Source: Roseateles chitinivorans
GTDB lineage: Bacteria; Pseudomonadota; Gammaproteobacteria; Burkholderiales; Burkholderiaceae_C
Reading direction: 5' to 3'
Length of the DNA: 64,000 nt
NCBI RefSeq assembly: GCF_002761755.1
Contig: NZ_PEOG01000011.1
Location: 1 to 64,000 of the forward strand
Within the stretch, counting starts at the first letter, position 1, and each line of letters begins with the position of its first letter. The notes under the pieces were generated by a model. It made no database searches. It was given only the letters and a program-made list of their open reading frames with translations, and was not told the origin of the DNA. Below are positions 1 through 8,530 of the stretch, piece by piece. The position numbers and the translations under genes were made by a program.

Positions 1-244
1 CCGCGCTCGCGCCCAGCGGCGCGACGAGCCTGGGCACGCCCGGCGCATGGCGCGACAGCAGCTCCATCAGGACCGCGGTCACCAGCACCCCGGCGATCGC
101 GCCGGCCACCACGCGCAGCCGCTCGCCGGCGTCCACCCGCATCGGTGCGGGCCGCAGCGCCTGCAGCCAGCGGCGGAACGCGCCGGTCAGGCGCGCTGCG
201 GGCGTCGTCGGCCCGGCATCGGCAGAGGGGATCGGATCAGGCAT
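1..244 (-). CDS. HPP family integral membrane protein, N-terminal part (cut by window edge)
   Basis: Reading leftward from an ATG at 244, 81 codons are visible before the window ends, so the gene is partial. After a short Pro/Ala-rich cytoplasmic leader there is a basic amphipathic stretch (FRRWLQALRPAP), then a hydrophobic segment at about residues 47-62 and a VPRLVAPLGASA stretch at about residues 70-81. That layout, ending in APLGASA, is typical of the start of HPP-domain membrane proteins, which are small multi-helix proteins linked in some organisms to nitrite or other anion transport. It lies 40 bp downstream of ubiC on the same strand and may be co-transcribed with it. The family call rests on this short stretch only. 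Confidence 0.6.
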   Translation of the reverse strand, partial: MPDPIPSADAGPTTPAARLTGAFRRWLQALRPAPMRVDAGERLRVVAGAIAGVLVTAVLMELLSRHAPGVPRLVAPLGASA

Positions 245-284
245 CGGCGTCTCCGGTGGGCGTCGGGGCGCGGCACGACGGCAT

Positions 285-845
285 TCAGCGCCGTGGCCGC
301 GACTTGCGCCGCAGCGGCCCGGGGTCGCGCAGCGCGACGTCGGGCACGAACATCTCCATCACCCGCAACTGCTGCCCGTGCCGGGTGAAGACGGAATTGC
401 GCGACCACTGCATCCGGGCCGGTGCCTCGGTGCCGGTCGCGGCCAGCCATTGGCGCTGCATCTGCCGGTGGGTCGCGCCGTGGCGGGTCACCCGGCGTGG
501 CTGCAGCTCGCTGCGATGAATGCGAGGGTCGTCGTAGAGCAGATGGCCCAGCGGCCGGCTGCCCAGGCCCTTGAGCGCCTTCCACGGCCCCGCCAGCGAA
601 TGGCCATGCACCGCCGAGCGCGCCCACACCAGCGGCTGGCCGTCGACATGCAGCAGCACCTCGCGCACGACGGTCAGGCCGCGACGCGGCAGGCCGAGCG
701 CGGCGCGCTCCTGCGGTCGCAGCGGCGCCACCGTCTGGCGCAGCACCAGCACCTCGTAGCGGCGGCCGGTCGCGGCCAGGCGCTTGCTCAGCGAGCCCGG
801 TGCGCGCAACCAGGCGCGCAGGCCCCAGCGATCGGCAATCCCCAT
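285..845 (-). CDS. ubiC: Chorismate lyase (chorismate to 4-hydroxybenzoate + pyruvate)
   Basis: 186 residues, close to the usual UbiC length. The family landmarks are present in order: RREVLLHVDG-like strand (here VVREVLLHVDGQPLVWARS, about residues 59-77) carrying the substrate-binding Arg, the GSRPLGHLLYDDP segment, and near the C-terminus VMEMFVPD, whose Glu matches the catalytic-site Glu in the E. coli TELFLP motif. It makes the aromatic head group of ubiquinone in the cytoplasm. It lies downstream of proC, 67 bp apart, and upstream of the HPP gene, all leftward, so a proC-ubiC-HPP transcript is plausible. No ubiA is adjacent in the window. Confidence 0.88.
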   Translation of the reverse strand: MGIADRWGLRAWLRAPGSLSKRLAATGRRYEVLVLRQTVAPLRPQERAALGLPRRGLTVVREVLLHVDGQPLVWARSAVHGHSLAGPWKALKGLGSRPLGHLLYDDPRIHRSELQPRRVTRHGATHRQMQRQWLAATGTEAPARMQWSRNSVFTRHGQQLRVMEMFVPDVALRDPGPLRRKSRPRR

Positions 846-912
846 CGGTCGGAACGGTGCTTGGAATCAGGACATCGGCGAACGTCGGCGCAGGGCGCGG
901 AGCACGGCGGCT

Positions 913-1728
913 TCAGCCGCGCCCGAACTCGTCGCCCAACTCGCCCGCGCGCCGATGGGCAGCCTTCACCGCGCGCTCGATCGCGTCGCCGACGCCATCG
1001 GCCTGCAAGCTGGTGATCGCCGCATGCGTGGTGCCGCCCTTGGAGGTCACCTTCTCGCGCAGCGCGGTCGGCGACTCGCCCGACTGCAAGGCCAGCGCCG
1101 CGGCGCCGCCGCAGGTGGCCAGCGCGAGCTCGCGGGCCTTGGCCTCGTCCAGGCCCAGCGTCCGCGCCGCGGCGACCATGTGCTCGACGAGGAAGAAGAA
1201 ATAGGCCGGGCCCGAGCCCGACAGCGCGGTGACGGTGTCGAGGTCGCCCTCGGCATCGACCCAGAGCGTGCGACCGGTCGCCTGCAGCAACTGCTCGACC
1301 AGCGCGCGATCGTCGGCGGTCACGGCGGTGCTCGCATGCAGACCGGTGATGCCCTGCCCGATGAGCGCCGGCGTGTTGGGCATGCCGCGCACGACGCGGG
1401 CGGCGCCGGTCGCGCGGGCGATCGAATCGGCGCGCAGGCCGGCCATCACCGACAGCTGCAGCGCGCCGCCCACATGCGGCGCCACCGGCGCGGCCGCTTC
1501 CTGGAACAGCTGCGGCTTGACCGCCCAGACCACCGCGCGGGCCCGCGACAGCGCGGCATCGGCGGTCGCCATCGGACGCAGGCCGAAGTCGGCGGCGAGG
1601 CGCTCGCGCTGCGCCTCGAAGGGCTCGACCACCAGCAGGTCCTCGGCCGGATATCCGGCGCGGCGCAGGCCGCCGATGATGGCGCTGGCCATGTTGCCGC
1701 CACCGATGAATGCGATGCAGGAACTCAT
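913..1728 (-). CDS. proC: Pyrroline-5-carboxylate reductase
   Basis: 271 residues; last step of proline synthesis (P5C + NAD(P)H to proline), cytosolic. The start at 1728 is chosen because the Rossmann motif IAFIGGGNMASAIIGG follows directly at residues 5-20; the open frame extends much further upstream but in sequence antisense to the neighbouring aminotransferase. The C-terminal P5CR signature region is intact: LSGSGPAYFFFLVEHM and the conserved GGTTHAAI loop near residue 235. The gene points left, next to ubiC. It makes a logical pair with putA at 3.8-7.4 kb, which degrades proline, but they are separate transcription units. Confidence 0.95.
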   Translation of the reverse strand: MSSCIAFIGGGNMASAIIGGLRRAGYPAEDLLVVEPFEAQRERLAADFGLRPMATADAALSRARAVVWAVKPQLFQEAAAPVAPHVGGALQLSVMAGLRADSIARATGAARVVRGMPNTPALIGQGITGLHASTAVTADDRALVEQLLQATGRTLWVDAEGDLDTVTALSGSGPAYFFFLVEHMVAAARTLGLDEAKARELALATCGGAAALALQSGESPTALREKVTSKGGTTHAAITSLQADGVGDAIERAVKAAHRRAGELGDEFGRG

Positions 1729-1760
1729 GGGCCGGCAGTGTAGCCGCGGGCCTTCAGCCC

Positions 1761-3197
1761 TCACCTGCGCAACATCGACGCGCAGAGCGCGCCCAGCGTC
1801 GCGATCGCGCGCCGTTGCGCCTCGTCCATCGGATTGCCGGCGTTGATGCGGATGAAGTTGTCGAAGCGGTCCGAGTTCGAATACATCAGCCCCGGCCCCA
1901 GCCTCACCCCCTTCTCCAGCGCCGCGTCGAACAGCGCCAGCGACGACAGGCCCTCCGGCAATTCCACCCAGAGGCTGGGACCGCCCGGCGGCATCGACAG
2001 GCGCGTGCCGGTCGGCAGCTCGTCGGACAGGGCCTCGGCCATCTGCTCGCGCTGCGTGGCGAGCTTCGCCCGCAGCGCCCGCAGGTGGCGCTCGATCTGG
2101 CCGCCGGCCAGGAACTCCGCCAGGATCGCCTGCCCCAGCATCTCGTTGGGTCGGCTCTGCGCGTACTTGAGGATCTCCACCCGCGGCTGCCAGCGCCCGG
2201 CGGCGATCCAGCCGACTCGCATGCCCGGCGCCAGCGTCTTGTGCAGCGAAGAGCAGAAGATCACCCGCCCCGTCGTGTCCCAGGACTTGATCGCGCGCTG
2301 CGGCGTGTCGCACAGCAGCGCGTAGGTGTCGTCCTCGATCAGCGCGAGGTCGCGGGCCTCGCAGCTCGCCAGCAAGGCCTGCTTGGCCGCGTCGGGCATC
2401 ACCGCGCCGAGCGGGTTCTGCAGGTTGGGCACCACCACCACCGCCTTGAGTCGCGGCTCCTGCGCGGCCGCCGCCTCGAGCGCCTCGACGGACAGCCCCG
2501 TGTGCGGGCTGGTGGGGATCTCGAGCGCGCGCAGGCCCAGGCTTTCGAGCAACTGCAGCAGGCCGTAATAGGTGGGCGATTCGACCGCCACCGCGTCGCC
2601 CGGCCTGGTCACCGCGCGCAGCGCGACGCTCAGGGCCTCGGTGCAGCCATGCGTGATGACCAGCTGGGACGGGTCGAGCTGGATCTGCGCATTCAGCGCC
2701 AGCCGCGACAGCGCCTGGCGCAGCCCGAGCAGGCCCTGCGGATCGGGCTGGGTACCGAGGATCTCCGGCCGGCGGCGCAGCAGGCGCTGGCCGTGCAGCG
2801 CGAGCGCGCGGGTCGGATACAGCGACGGATGCGCGCAGGCGCCGGAAAGGTTGACCTCGGGTCTGGCCGCGATGCCCCGGGTGAGGATCTCCGAGATACG
2901 CTCATGCACGCCGACGAAACGTGCCGGGTCGGCCTGGGTCTGGCGCGGCTCGGCGGCACGCGCCAGGCGCGTCGGTCGCGGCGGGCGGACGAAGTAGCCG
3001 GCGCGCTGGCGGGCCTGCAGCAGGCCCTGGCTCTCCAGCAGCCGGCAAGCCTGCAGCGCGGTGCTGAGGCTCACGCGGTGCAATCCCATCAGCGTGCGCA
3101 CCGACGGCATCCGGCTGCCCGGCGGCATCGTGCCGGCCGTGATGGCCTGGCGGTAATGCGCCGCGACCTGCGCGTAGAGGGGATCGGTAGCGTCCAT
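1761..3197 (-). CDS. MocR-type PLP-dependent transcriptional regulator (GntR wHTH + class I aminotransferase fold)
   Basis: 478 residues. Residues 1-75 form a GntR winged helix (PLYAQVAAHYRQAITAG, then PSVRTLMGLHRVSLSTA); residues about 110-478 are a fold-type I aminotransferase domain with SPTYYGLLQLLES, VPNLQNPLGAVM, the Asp-containing LIEDDTYALL and a PLP-lysine motif SSLHKTLAPGMRVGW. MocR proteins use PLP-ligand binding to regulate genes, often a neighbouring one. The start at 3197 (MDATDPLYAQ) gives the canonical short N-terminus before the wHTH. A small rightward gene starts 199 bp away on the other strand and is the obvious candidate target. The ligand and targets are unknown. Confidence 0.9.
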   Translation of the reverse strand: MDATDPLYAQVAAHYRQAITAGTMPPGSRMPSVRTLMGLHRVSLSTALQACRLLESQGLLQARQRAGYFVRPPRPTRLARAAEPRQTQADPARFVGVHERISEILTRGIAARPEVNLSGACAHPSLYPTRALALHGQRLLRRRPEILGTQPDPQGLLGLRQALSRLALNAQIQLDPSQLVITHGCTEALSVALRAVTRPGDAVAVESPTYYGLLQLLESLGLRALEIPTSPHTGLSVEALEAAAAQEPRLKAVVVVPNLQNPLGAVMPDAAKQALLASCEARDLALIEDDTYALLCDTPQRAIKSWDTTGRVIFCSSLHKTLAPGMRVGWIAAGRWQPRVEILKYAQSRPNEMLGQAILAEFLAGGQIERHLRALRAKLATQREQMAEALSDELPTGTRLSMPPGGPSLWVELPEGLSSLALFDAALEKGVRLGPGLMYSNSDRFDNFIRINAGNPMDEAQRRAIATLGALCASMLRR

Positions 3198-3395
3198 GGC
3201 GGCGATTCTGCGCCCGGGTGCCAGCGGGGCACCGGAACAGCCGGCGGGCAGTGGATACGGAACAGCCCCCGCGCGAGCGCTGTTGCGCAGAACAAATCGG
3301 TCCGCTGTACCTGTCGCGACGAGGCGGCGGCCGGAACACTGGACCGCATCGTCTTCATGGCGCCCAGGCCTGAGAACAGGCCGGGCGATGCTGTC

Positions 3396-3758
3396 ATGTT
3401 CCTCACCCATGTCCTGAGATGGCTGCCCACCCCCTGGTCCGGACAGCACGCCCGAGTCCGCATGGCGCGGGCGACGCCGTCATCGAGCGAGAGCCTGGCG
3501 CCGGCGTCCTTCGATGGCGATCACGCGCTGGCAGCCGGTCAGTCGACGCTGCTGCGGCTGGCCCGCGGCACGGTGCTGCACCTGCGCGGCGGCGAGATCA
3601 GCATCGAGGACGCGCCCACGCTGTGGGCCGACCATTGCTGGCCACAGCCGATGCGCCTGCGCGCAGGGGAAAGCTGGGTCGTGCCGCGCTCGGGATGGTG
3701 GCGGATCGACGGCCGCCCCTCCCGGGACGGCCTCGGCCGATTCAGCCTTCGACGCTGA
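3396..3758 (+). CDS. Small DUF2917-like protein
   Basis: About 120 residues from the ATG at 3396; a later ATG at 3462 would remove 22 residues, and the start is uncertain. The recognisable part is a cupin-like strand pattern: STLLRLARGTVLHLRGGEI, a short linker containing tryptophans, then LRAGESWVVPRSGWWRIDG. This order (Leu-Arg-Leu-x-x-Gly-x-Val strand, later AGE-SWVVPRSG) resembles DUF2917 proteins common in Burkholderiales, whose function is unknown. It is divergent from the MocR regulator, a typical regulator-target layout. Similarity to DUF2917 is my recognition of the pattern and has not been tested. Confidence 0.55.
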   Translation: MFLTHVLRWLPTPWSGQHARVRMARATPSSSESLAPASFDGDHALAAGQSTLLRLARGTVLHLRGGEISIEDAPTLWADHCWPQPMRLRAGESWVVPRSGWWRIDGRPSRDGLGRFSLRR

Positions 3759-3770
3759 GCACCGGCGCCG

Positions 3771-3798
3771 CGATCGGCGATCGGCGATCGGCGATCAG
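3771..3798. repeat. Four tandem copies of the 7-mer CGATCGG
   Basis: Units lie at 3771-3777, 3778-3784, 3785-3791 and 3792-3798; the last reads CGATCAG and includes the stop codon of putA on the minus strand. Each unit contains the palindrome CGATCG. The array fills the gap between two converging genes. It is probably a slippage-prone microsatellite. I see no T-tract that would make it a terminator. Confidence 0.85.
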
Positions 3799-6700
3799 TG
3801 CATGCCCGCCAGCAGCGCAGCGTTTCCGCCCGCGGCTGCGGTGTTGATCGTGAGCGTCTGCTCGGCGACCAGGCGATAGAGCTGGCGGGCGTCGGCCAGT
3901 TCCACCATCGGCACAACCGGCAGGATCGCGCCGTCGCGGCTGGCGAGCTCCCGCTGCGCGGCCAGCTGCAGCGCCGCGGGGGCGATCACGCCAGCCAGCT
4001 TCACCGCGCGCAGCACCGCACCCAACTGGTCGGCCGGCAGCAGCTGCATCGCCGCCGCGGCCACGCCGCCGCGCATCAGCGCGGTGCGGAGCTCTTGCGC
4101 CGTGTCGCCACCGCCCACCACCGCCACCGCATTGCCCGCCACCAGCGCCGCGCCCAGCGCGCGCGCCAGCTCCTCGGTCGACGCGCCCTGCGCCAGCACC
4201 GCGATCACGCCGCGGCCATGCAGGCGCAGCTCGTTGCTCTCGCCGGTCGGGCCGGGCAGCTTCACATCCACCAGCGCACGGCGCGCAGCCGCGCCCAGCG
4301 TGCGCCAGGCCCCGGCCACCACCGGTGGCTGGCCGGCGCTGGCGCGCTCCAGCGCGGTCGCACGCTCGTCCAGCGGACGCTCGGCCCAGGCCTCGTGCGC
4401 GGTGAACAGCGGTCCGAGGTCCGCGGCGGCGCCGGTCGTCGCCAATGCCGACGCCGGGGCCGCTTCGGTCGCCTCGACCTTCGGCTGCGCCGCGAAGCGC
4501 AGCAGGTAGTGCGGACCACCCGCCTTCGGACCGGTGCCCGACATGCCCTCGCCGCCGAAGGGCTGCACGCCGACGACCGCGCCGATGATGTTGCGGTTCA
4601 CATAGACATTGCCGATGCGCGCTTCCGACGCCAGGCGCAGCGCGCGGCTGTCGATGCGGGTCTGGATGCCCAGCGTCAGGCCATAGCCCAGCGCGTTGAT
4701 CTCGCGCACCACGGCGTCGACGTCGCCGCTCCAGCGCACGACATGCAGCACCGGTCCGAAGATCTCCTGCTTCAGGGACGCAATCGTCGGCAGCTCGACC
4801 GCCACCGGCGGCAGCAGGCGGGGGCAGGCGTCGGCCGGCACGGCCTCGGCGATCAGCGTCGCCTCGCGCTTCAGGCGCTGGACTTCCCTGGAGACGCCCT
4901 GGAAGGCCTCGTCGTCGATCAGCGGGCCGACATCGGTCGCCAGGTCGGCGCTGTCGCCGACGCGCAGTTCCTTGACGGCGCCGCGCAGCATCTCGATGAC
5001 GCCATCGGCCACCGCCTCGTGCACCGCCAGCAGGCGCAGCGCCGAGCAGCGCTGGCCGGCGCTGCGGAAGGCCGATTGCACGACGGCGTCGATGACCTGC
5101 TCCGGCAGCGCGGTCGAGTCCACGATCATCGCGTTCAGCCCGCCGGTCTCGGCGATCAGCGGCAGCGCCGCGGCGCCGGGCTTGGCCGCCAGCTGGCGGT
5201 TGATGATCTGCGCCACCTGCGTCGAGCCGGTGAAGCACACGCCCGCCGTCTGCGGCGCGGCCACCAGGCGCGCGCCGACGGTCTCGCCACGGCCATGCAC
5301 CAGCTGCACCGCGTCCTGCGGCACGCCAGCGGCATGCAGCAGCGCGACGCAGGCGGCGGCCACGGCCGGTGTCTGCTCGGCGGGCTTGGCCGCGACGGCG
5401 TTGCCGGCCGCCAGTGCCGCCACCACCTGGCCGGCGAAGATCGCCAGCGGGAAGTTCCACGGCGAGATGCAGACGAACACGCCGCGGCCGTTCAGCACGA
5501 CGCCATCGGCGGCCAGGCGCTCCGCCTCATCGGCGTAGTAGCGCAGGAAGTCGATGGCCTCGCGCACCTCGCTGATCGCGTCGCCGAAGCTCTTGTAGGC
5601 CTCCTTGACCAGCAGCGCGCAGTACTGCGGCAGTTGTGCCTGCAGCGCGTCGGCGGCGCGGCGCAGCACCGCGGCGCGCTCGGCCACCGGCGTCGCGTTC
5701 CAGCCGACGAAGCCGCCCTGCAGGCGCGCCATCACCGCGTCCACCTCGTCGGGCGAGGCCTCGGTCAGCGTCGGCACGGTGCAGACGGCCAGCGCGTCCA
5801 GCAGCGGCTGGCGTTGCTCGGGCACGGCCAGGTCCAGGCCCGCGGAGTTGTCGCGGCCGCGGCCCGCCGCGTCGCGGTACAGGGCGACCGGCAGCGGCAG
5901 CGCCGCGGCCTCCTGGATCTGCGTCATCGGCGAGGCCAGCAGTTCCTCCGGCGCCACCGTCGGATCGGCCAGCTGGTGGACGAAGGACGAGTTGGCGCCG
6001 TTCTCCAGCAGGCGGCGCACCAGGTAGGCCAGCAGGTCGCGGTGCTCGCCGACCGGCGCGTAGACGCGGCAGGGGATGGCGCCGTCCTTCAGCACCTCGC
6101 GGTAGACGCCCTCGCCCATGCCGTGCAGGCGCTGCATCTCGAACTTGGCGCCGAGCGCCCGGGCCATCTGCAGGATGGCGGCGATGGTGCCGGCGTTGTG
6201 GCTGGCGAACTGGGGATAGATGACGTCGTGGTGCTGCAGCAGCGCCTGGGCGCAGGCCAGGTAGGACACGTCCGTGTGCGGCTTGTGGGTGTAGACCGGA
6301 TAGCACGGCAGGCCTTGCTCCTGGGCGCGCTTGATCTCGCCGTCCCAGTAGGCGCCCTTGACGAGTCGCACCATGAAGCGCAGCCCGTGCCGGCGCGCGA
6401 TCGCGGCGACCGCCTCCACCACGTCGCGGGCGCGCGTCTGGTAGGCCTGGACCGCCAGACCGAAGCCGCGCCATTGCGGGAAGTGGGTGGCGATGCGCGC
6501 GGCCAGCGCGTCGAGCAGCTCCAGCGACAGCTCGAGCCGGTCGACCTCCTCGGCATCGATCGTCAGGTTGATGTTGGCCTGCGCGGCCTTCTCGACCAGC
6601 TGCCACACCCGCGGCAGCAGCTCGGCGTAGACGCGCTCGCGCTGCAGCACCTCGTAGCGCGAGAACAGCGCCGACAGCTTGATCGAGATCCCGTCGCTGC

Positions 6701-7448
6701 CCTCCGGCGACTCGGCCTTGCGACCGCCGGCGATCGCGGCGATCGCATGCAGGTAGGAGGCCTGGTAGCGCTCGGCATCGCGCTCGGTCCGGGCGCCCTC
6801 GCCCAGCATGTCGTAGGAGAAGCGCAGCTGATGACCTTGGGCTCCGGATCCCCCCACGGAGGCGTCTGGCTGCCTGGGGCGGCCCGGCGCCGCCTGCGCC
6901 TTGCGGGCGGCGTCGGCCTCCTTCATCGCTTCCTGGATGTTGCGGCCGAGCACGAACTGGCGGCCCAGCAGCTGGATCGCCCGCACCGTCGCGGCCACGA
7001 CCGTCTGCGCGCCCAGGCGCTTCATCAGGCCGCCGTCGGACTCGGCGTCCGGCAGGAACTTCTTGGACAGCGAGATCGCGCTCGCCGCGAGGCCGGCCAG
7101 CATCTTGTGCGGGCCGTCCGAGCCGCCATCGAAGTCGGCGCGGCCGAGCTGGTCGGCGGTCAGCGCGATGGCGGTCTCGGCATCGGGCACGCGCAGCAGC
7201 GCCTCGGCCAGGCGCATCAGGGCCAGGCCCTCGGCGCTGGTGATCGGGTACTCGCGCAGCAGCGATTCCATCGCCCAGAACGGCGCCGGATTCGCGCGCA
7301 CCTGCTGCACCCAGGGACGCGCCTGGTCGACCACCGCCGCCCAGTTGAGGGCCTGCAGCGGCGCGGCCAGTGCGCGCACCAGCGGCAGTTCATCGCGGTA
7401 CGGGTCCGGCAGGCGGGAGGTCTCGGGCGGCAGGGCGAAAGCATTCAT
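3795..7448 (-). CDS. putA: Bifunctional proline dehydrogenase / L-glutamate gamma-semialdehyde dehydrogenase
   Basis: 1217 residues. An N-terminal helical arm is followed by the FAD-binding PRODH barrel (about 200-500; RLVKGAYWDGEIKRAQ, YPQFASHNAGTIAAI, RVYAPVGEHRDLLAYLVRR). Next comes the aldehyde dehydrogenase domain (about 570-1000; ISPWNFPLAIF, FTGSTQVAQ, catalytic Glu in AETGGLNAMIV, catalytic Cys near residue 800 in SAGQRCSALR). The last 200 residues are a degenerate ALDH-like C-terminal domain, so this is a long type-B PutA. It oxidises proline to glutamate at the inner membrane and feeds electrons to quinone. The ribbon-helix-helix DNA-binding domain of E. coli PutA is missing: the chain begins MNAFALPPETSRLPDPYRDE. 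Regulation probably falls to the divergent Lrp-type gene. Confidence 0.96.
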   Translation of the reverse strand: MNAFALPPETSRLPDPYRDELPLVRALAAPLQALNWAAVVDQARPWVQQVRANPAPFWAMESLLREYPITSAEGLALMRLAEALLRVPDAETAIALTADQLGRADFDGGSDGPHKMLAGLAASAISLSKKFLPDAESDGGLMKRLGAQTVVAATVRAIQLLGRQFVLGRNIQEAMKEADAARKAQAAPGRPRQPDASVGGSGAQGHQLRFSYDMLGEGARTERDAERYQASYLHAIAAIAGGRKAESPEGSDGISIKLSALFSRYEVLQRERVYAELLPRVWQLVEKAAQANINLTIDAEEVDRLELSLELLDALAARIATHFPQWRGFGLAVQAYQTRARDVVEAVAAIARRHGLRFMVRLVKGAYWDGEIKRAQEQGLPCYPVYTHKPHTDVSYLACAQALLQHHDVIYPQFASHNAGTIAAILQMARALGAKFEMQRLHGMGEGVYREVLKDGAIPCRVYAPVGEHRDLLAYLVRRLLENGANSSFVHQLADPTVAPEELLASPMTQIQEAAALPLPVALYRDAAGRGRDNSAGLDLAVPEQRQPLLDALAVCTVPTLTEASPDEVDAVMARLQGGFVGWNATPVAERAAVLRRAADALQAQLPQYCALLVKEAYKSFGDAISEVREAIDFLRYYADEAERLAADGVVLNGRGVFVCISPWNFPLAIFAGQVVAALAAGNAVAAKPAEQTPAVAAACVALLHAAGVPQDAVQLVHGRGETVGARLVAAPQTAGVCFTGSTQVAQIINRQLAAKPGAAALPLIAETGGLNAMIVDSTALPEQVIDAVVQSAFRSAGQRCSALRLLAVHEAVADGVIEMLRGAVKELRVGDSADLATDVGPLIDDEAFQGVSREVQRLKREATLIAEAVPADACPRLLPPVAVELPTIASLKQEIFGPVLHVVRWSGDVDAVVREINALGYGLTLGIQTRIDSRALRLASEARIGNVYVNRNIIGAVVGVQPFGGEGMSGTGPKAGGPHYLLRFAAQPKVEATEAAPASALATTGAAADLGPLFTAHEAWAERPLDERATALERASAGQPPVVAGAWRTLGAAARRALVDVKLPGPTGESNELRLHGRGVIAVLAQGASTEELARALGAALVAGNAVAVVGGGDTAQELRTALMRGGVAAAAMQLLPADQLGAVLRAVKLAGVIAPAALQLAAQRELASRDGAILPVVPMVELADARQLYRLVAEQTLTINTAAAGGNAALLAGMH

Positions 7449-7562
7449 GGGATCCTCGAATGTTCGTGCGAGGGGCGCTCCCCTAGCGAATGTCGGGAGT
7501 GTAAAAAGGACAGGTCCGAATTAATCTCCAATGTTTAGGCCATCCACCGCACGGAATCCAGC
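7449..7562. promoter_or_regulatory. Divergent promoter region of putA and the Lrp-type regulator
   Basis: A 114-bp gap holding both upstream regions. It is locally AT-richer than its surroundings around 7500-7545 (GTAAAAAGGACAGG, then GAATTAATCTCC), which suits an Lrp-family binding region. I cannot define an exact operator or assign -10/-35 boxes with confidence. Confidence 0.45.
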
Positions 7563-8033
7563 ATGAGCGACCTCCAGGACCTGGACAAGATCGACCGACG
7601 CATCCTCGCGCTGCTGCAGCAGGACGGGCGCATCAGCAACCTGAAGCTGGCCGAGGAGGTGCAGATGTCCGCGACGGCGGTGCTGGAGCGGGTGCGGCGG
7701 CTGACGCGCGACGGCTTCATCCTCGGCTACGAGGCACGCCTGAATCCCGCCAAGCTGGGGGCCCAGATGCTGGTCTTCATCGAGATCCTGCTCGATCGCA
7801 CCGTCCACGACGTCATGGACAACTTCCGCGCGGCGGTGCAGGCGCGGCCGGAGATCCTGGAATGCCATCTGGTGGCGGGCGGCTTCGACTACCTGCTCAA
7901 GACGCGGGTGTCGGACATGGCGGCCTACCGGGAGTTCATCGGCGCCGTCATCTGGACCCTGCCGGGCGTGCGCGAGACGCGGACCTACGCGGTGATGGAA
8001 GAGGTGAAGCACACGACAGCGCTACCGCTGTGA
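7563..8033 (+). CDS. Lrp/AsnC-family transcriptional regulator, likely controls putA
   Basis: 156 residues. Residues 5-55 are an AsnC-type helix-turn-helix (LDKIDRRILALLQQDGRIS, NLKLAEEVQMSATAVLERVRRL), and residues 65-150 are the RAM ligand-binding domain (FIEILLDR, ECHLVAGGFDYLLKTRVSDM, RETRTYAVMEEVK). Dimers of this family assemble into octamers and sense amino acids. Divergent placement 114 bp from a putA that lacks its own DNA-binding domain makes it a good candidate for a proline-responsive activator of the PutR type. That role is inferred from position; the fold is clear. Confidence 0.92.
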   Translation: MSDLQDLDKIDRRILALLQQDGRISNLKLAEEVQMSATAVLERVRRLTRDGFILGYEARLNPAKLGAQMLVFIEILLDRTVHDVMDNFRAAVQARPEILECHLVAGGFDYLLKTRVSDMAAYREFIGAVIWTLPGVRETRTYAVMEEVKHTTALPL

Positions 8034-8176
8034 TTTGCACACACCGCCCGGGCCGGCAAGTGATTTCAAGGGGGAAATGTCCTCCCCCGCCAGCCCCTCC
8101 ATCTGCGGGCTGACGGCCCAGGGCCGACAGGATCACCATGGAGTGCCCCTTCCCCCGTGATCCCGGAGTTCCAGCA

Positions 8177-8530
8177 ATGAAGTACCGGTCCTCCCTCCCA
8201 CAGCTCCCGCCCGCGGCGTCCAGGCCGATGGCGACCGGCGGCGGGTCCGACAGCCTGTATCCCAGCCATTACGGCGAGAGTCGTTTCAGCCATGGCGAGA
8301 GCCATTACGCGGACAGCGGCAGCAGCTTCGGCGACTCGGAGTTCGGCTTCGAGCCACCCCCCAGGCGCACCGTCGCCGGTCCGGTCGAGAGCTGGCATGA
8401 CTCGAGCTACGTCCTGCGGCGCGGCCTGGAAGTGCGCGAGATCAGCGCGCGGGAATGGCGCCTGTGGGTCAGCGAGCCGGCCCCGCCGACCACGCCCCGG
8501 CGCCGCGTGAACGGCGACGGCGAGGCCTGA
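8177..8530 (+). CDS. Hypothetical protein with a Ser/Gly/His-rich centre
   Basis: 117 residues from the ATG at 8177, which has CGGAG eight bases upstream; the frame stays open further upstream but without a ribosome binding site. The middle is low-complexity with a loosely repeated unit (HYGESRF, SHGESHY, FGDSEFGF), followed by a basic Pro-rich tail. There is no signal peptide or membrane segment. The C-terminal LRRGLEVREISAREWRLW looks folded and may be the conserved part. Its stop codon directly abuts that of the GGDEF/EAL gene, within the palindrome GGCCTGATCAGGCC. Function unknown. Confidence 0.5.
   Translation: MKYRSSLPQLPPAASRPMATGGGSDSLYPSHYGESRFSHGESHYADSGSSFGDSEFGFEPPPRRTVAGPVESWHDSSYVLRRGLEVREISAREWRLWVSEPAPPTTPRRRVNGDGEA

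Noticed and set aside
3798..7538. A very long rightward open frame (over 1200 codons) opposite putA
   Set aside because: It is the mirror of the high-GC putA reading frame; its translation is Arg/Gln/His-rich without any domain, while the minus strand encodes a complete PutA. The same applies to long antisense frames opposite fadH, mnmG, queD and the GGDEF/EAL gene.
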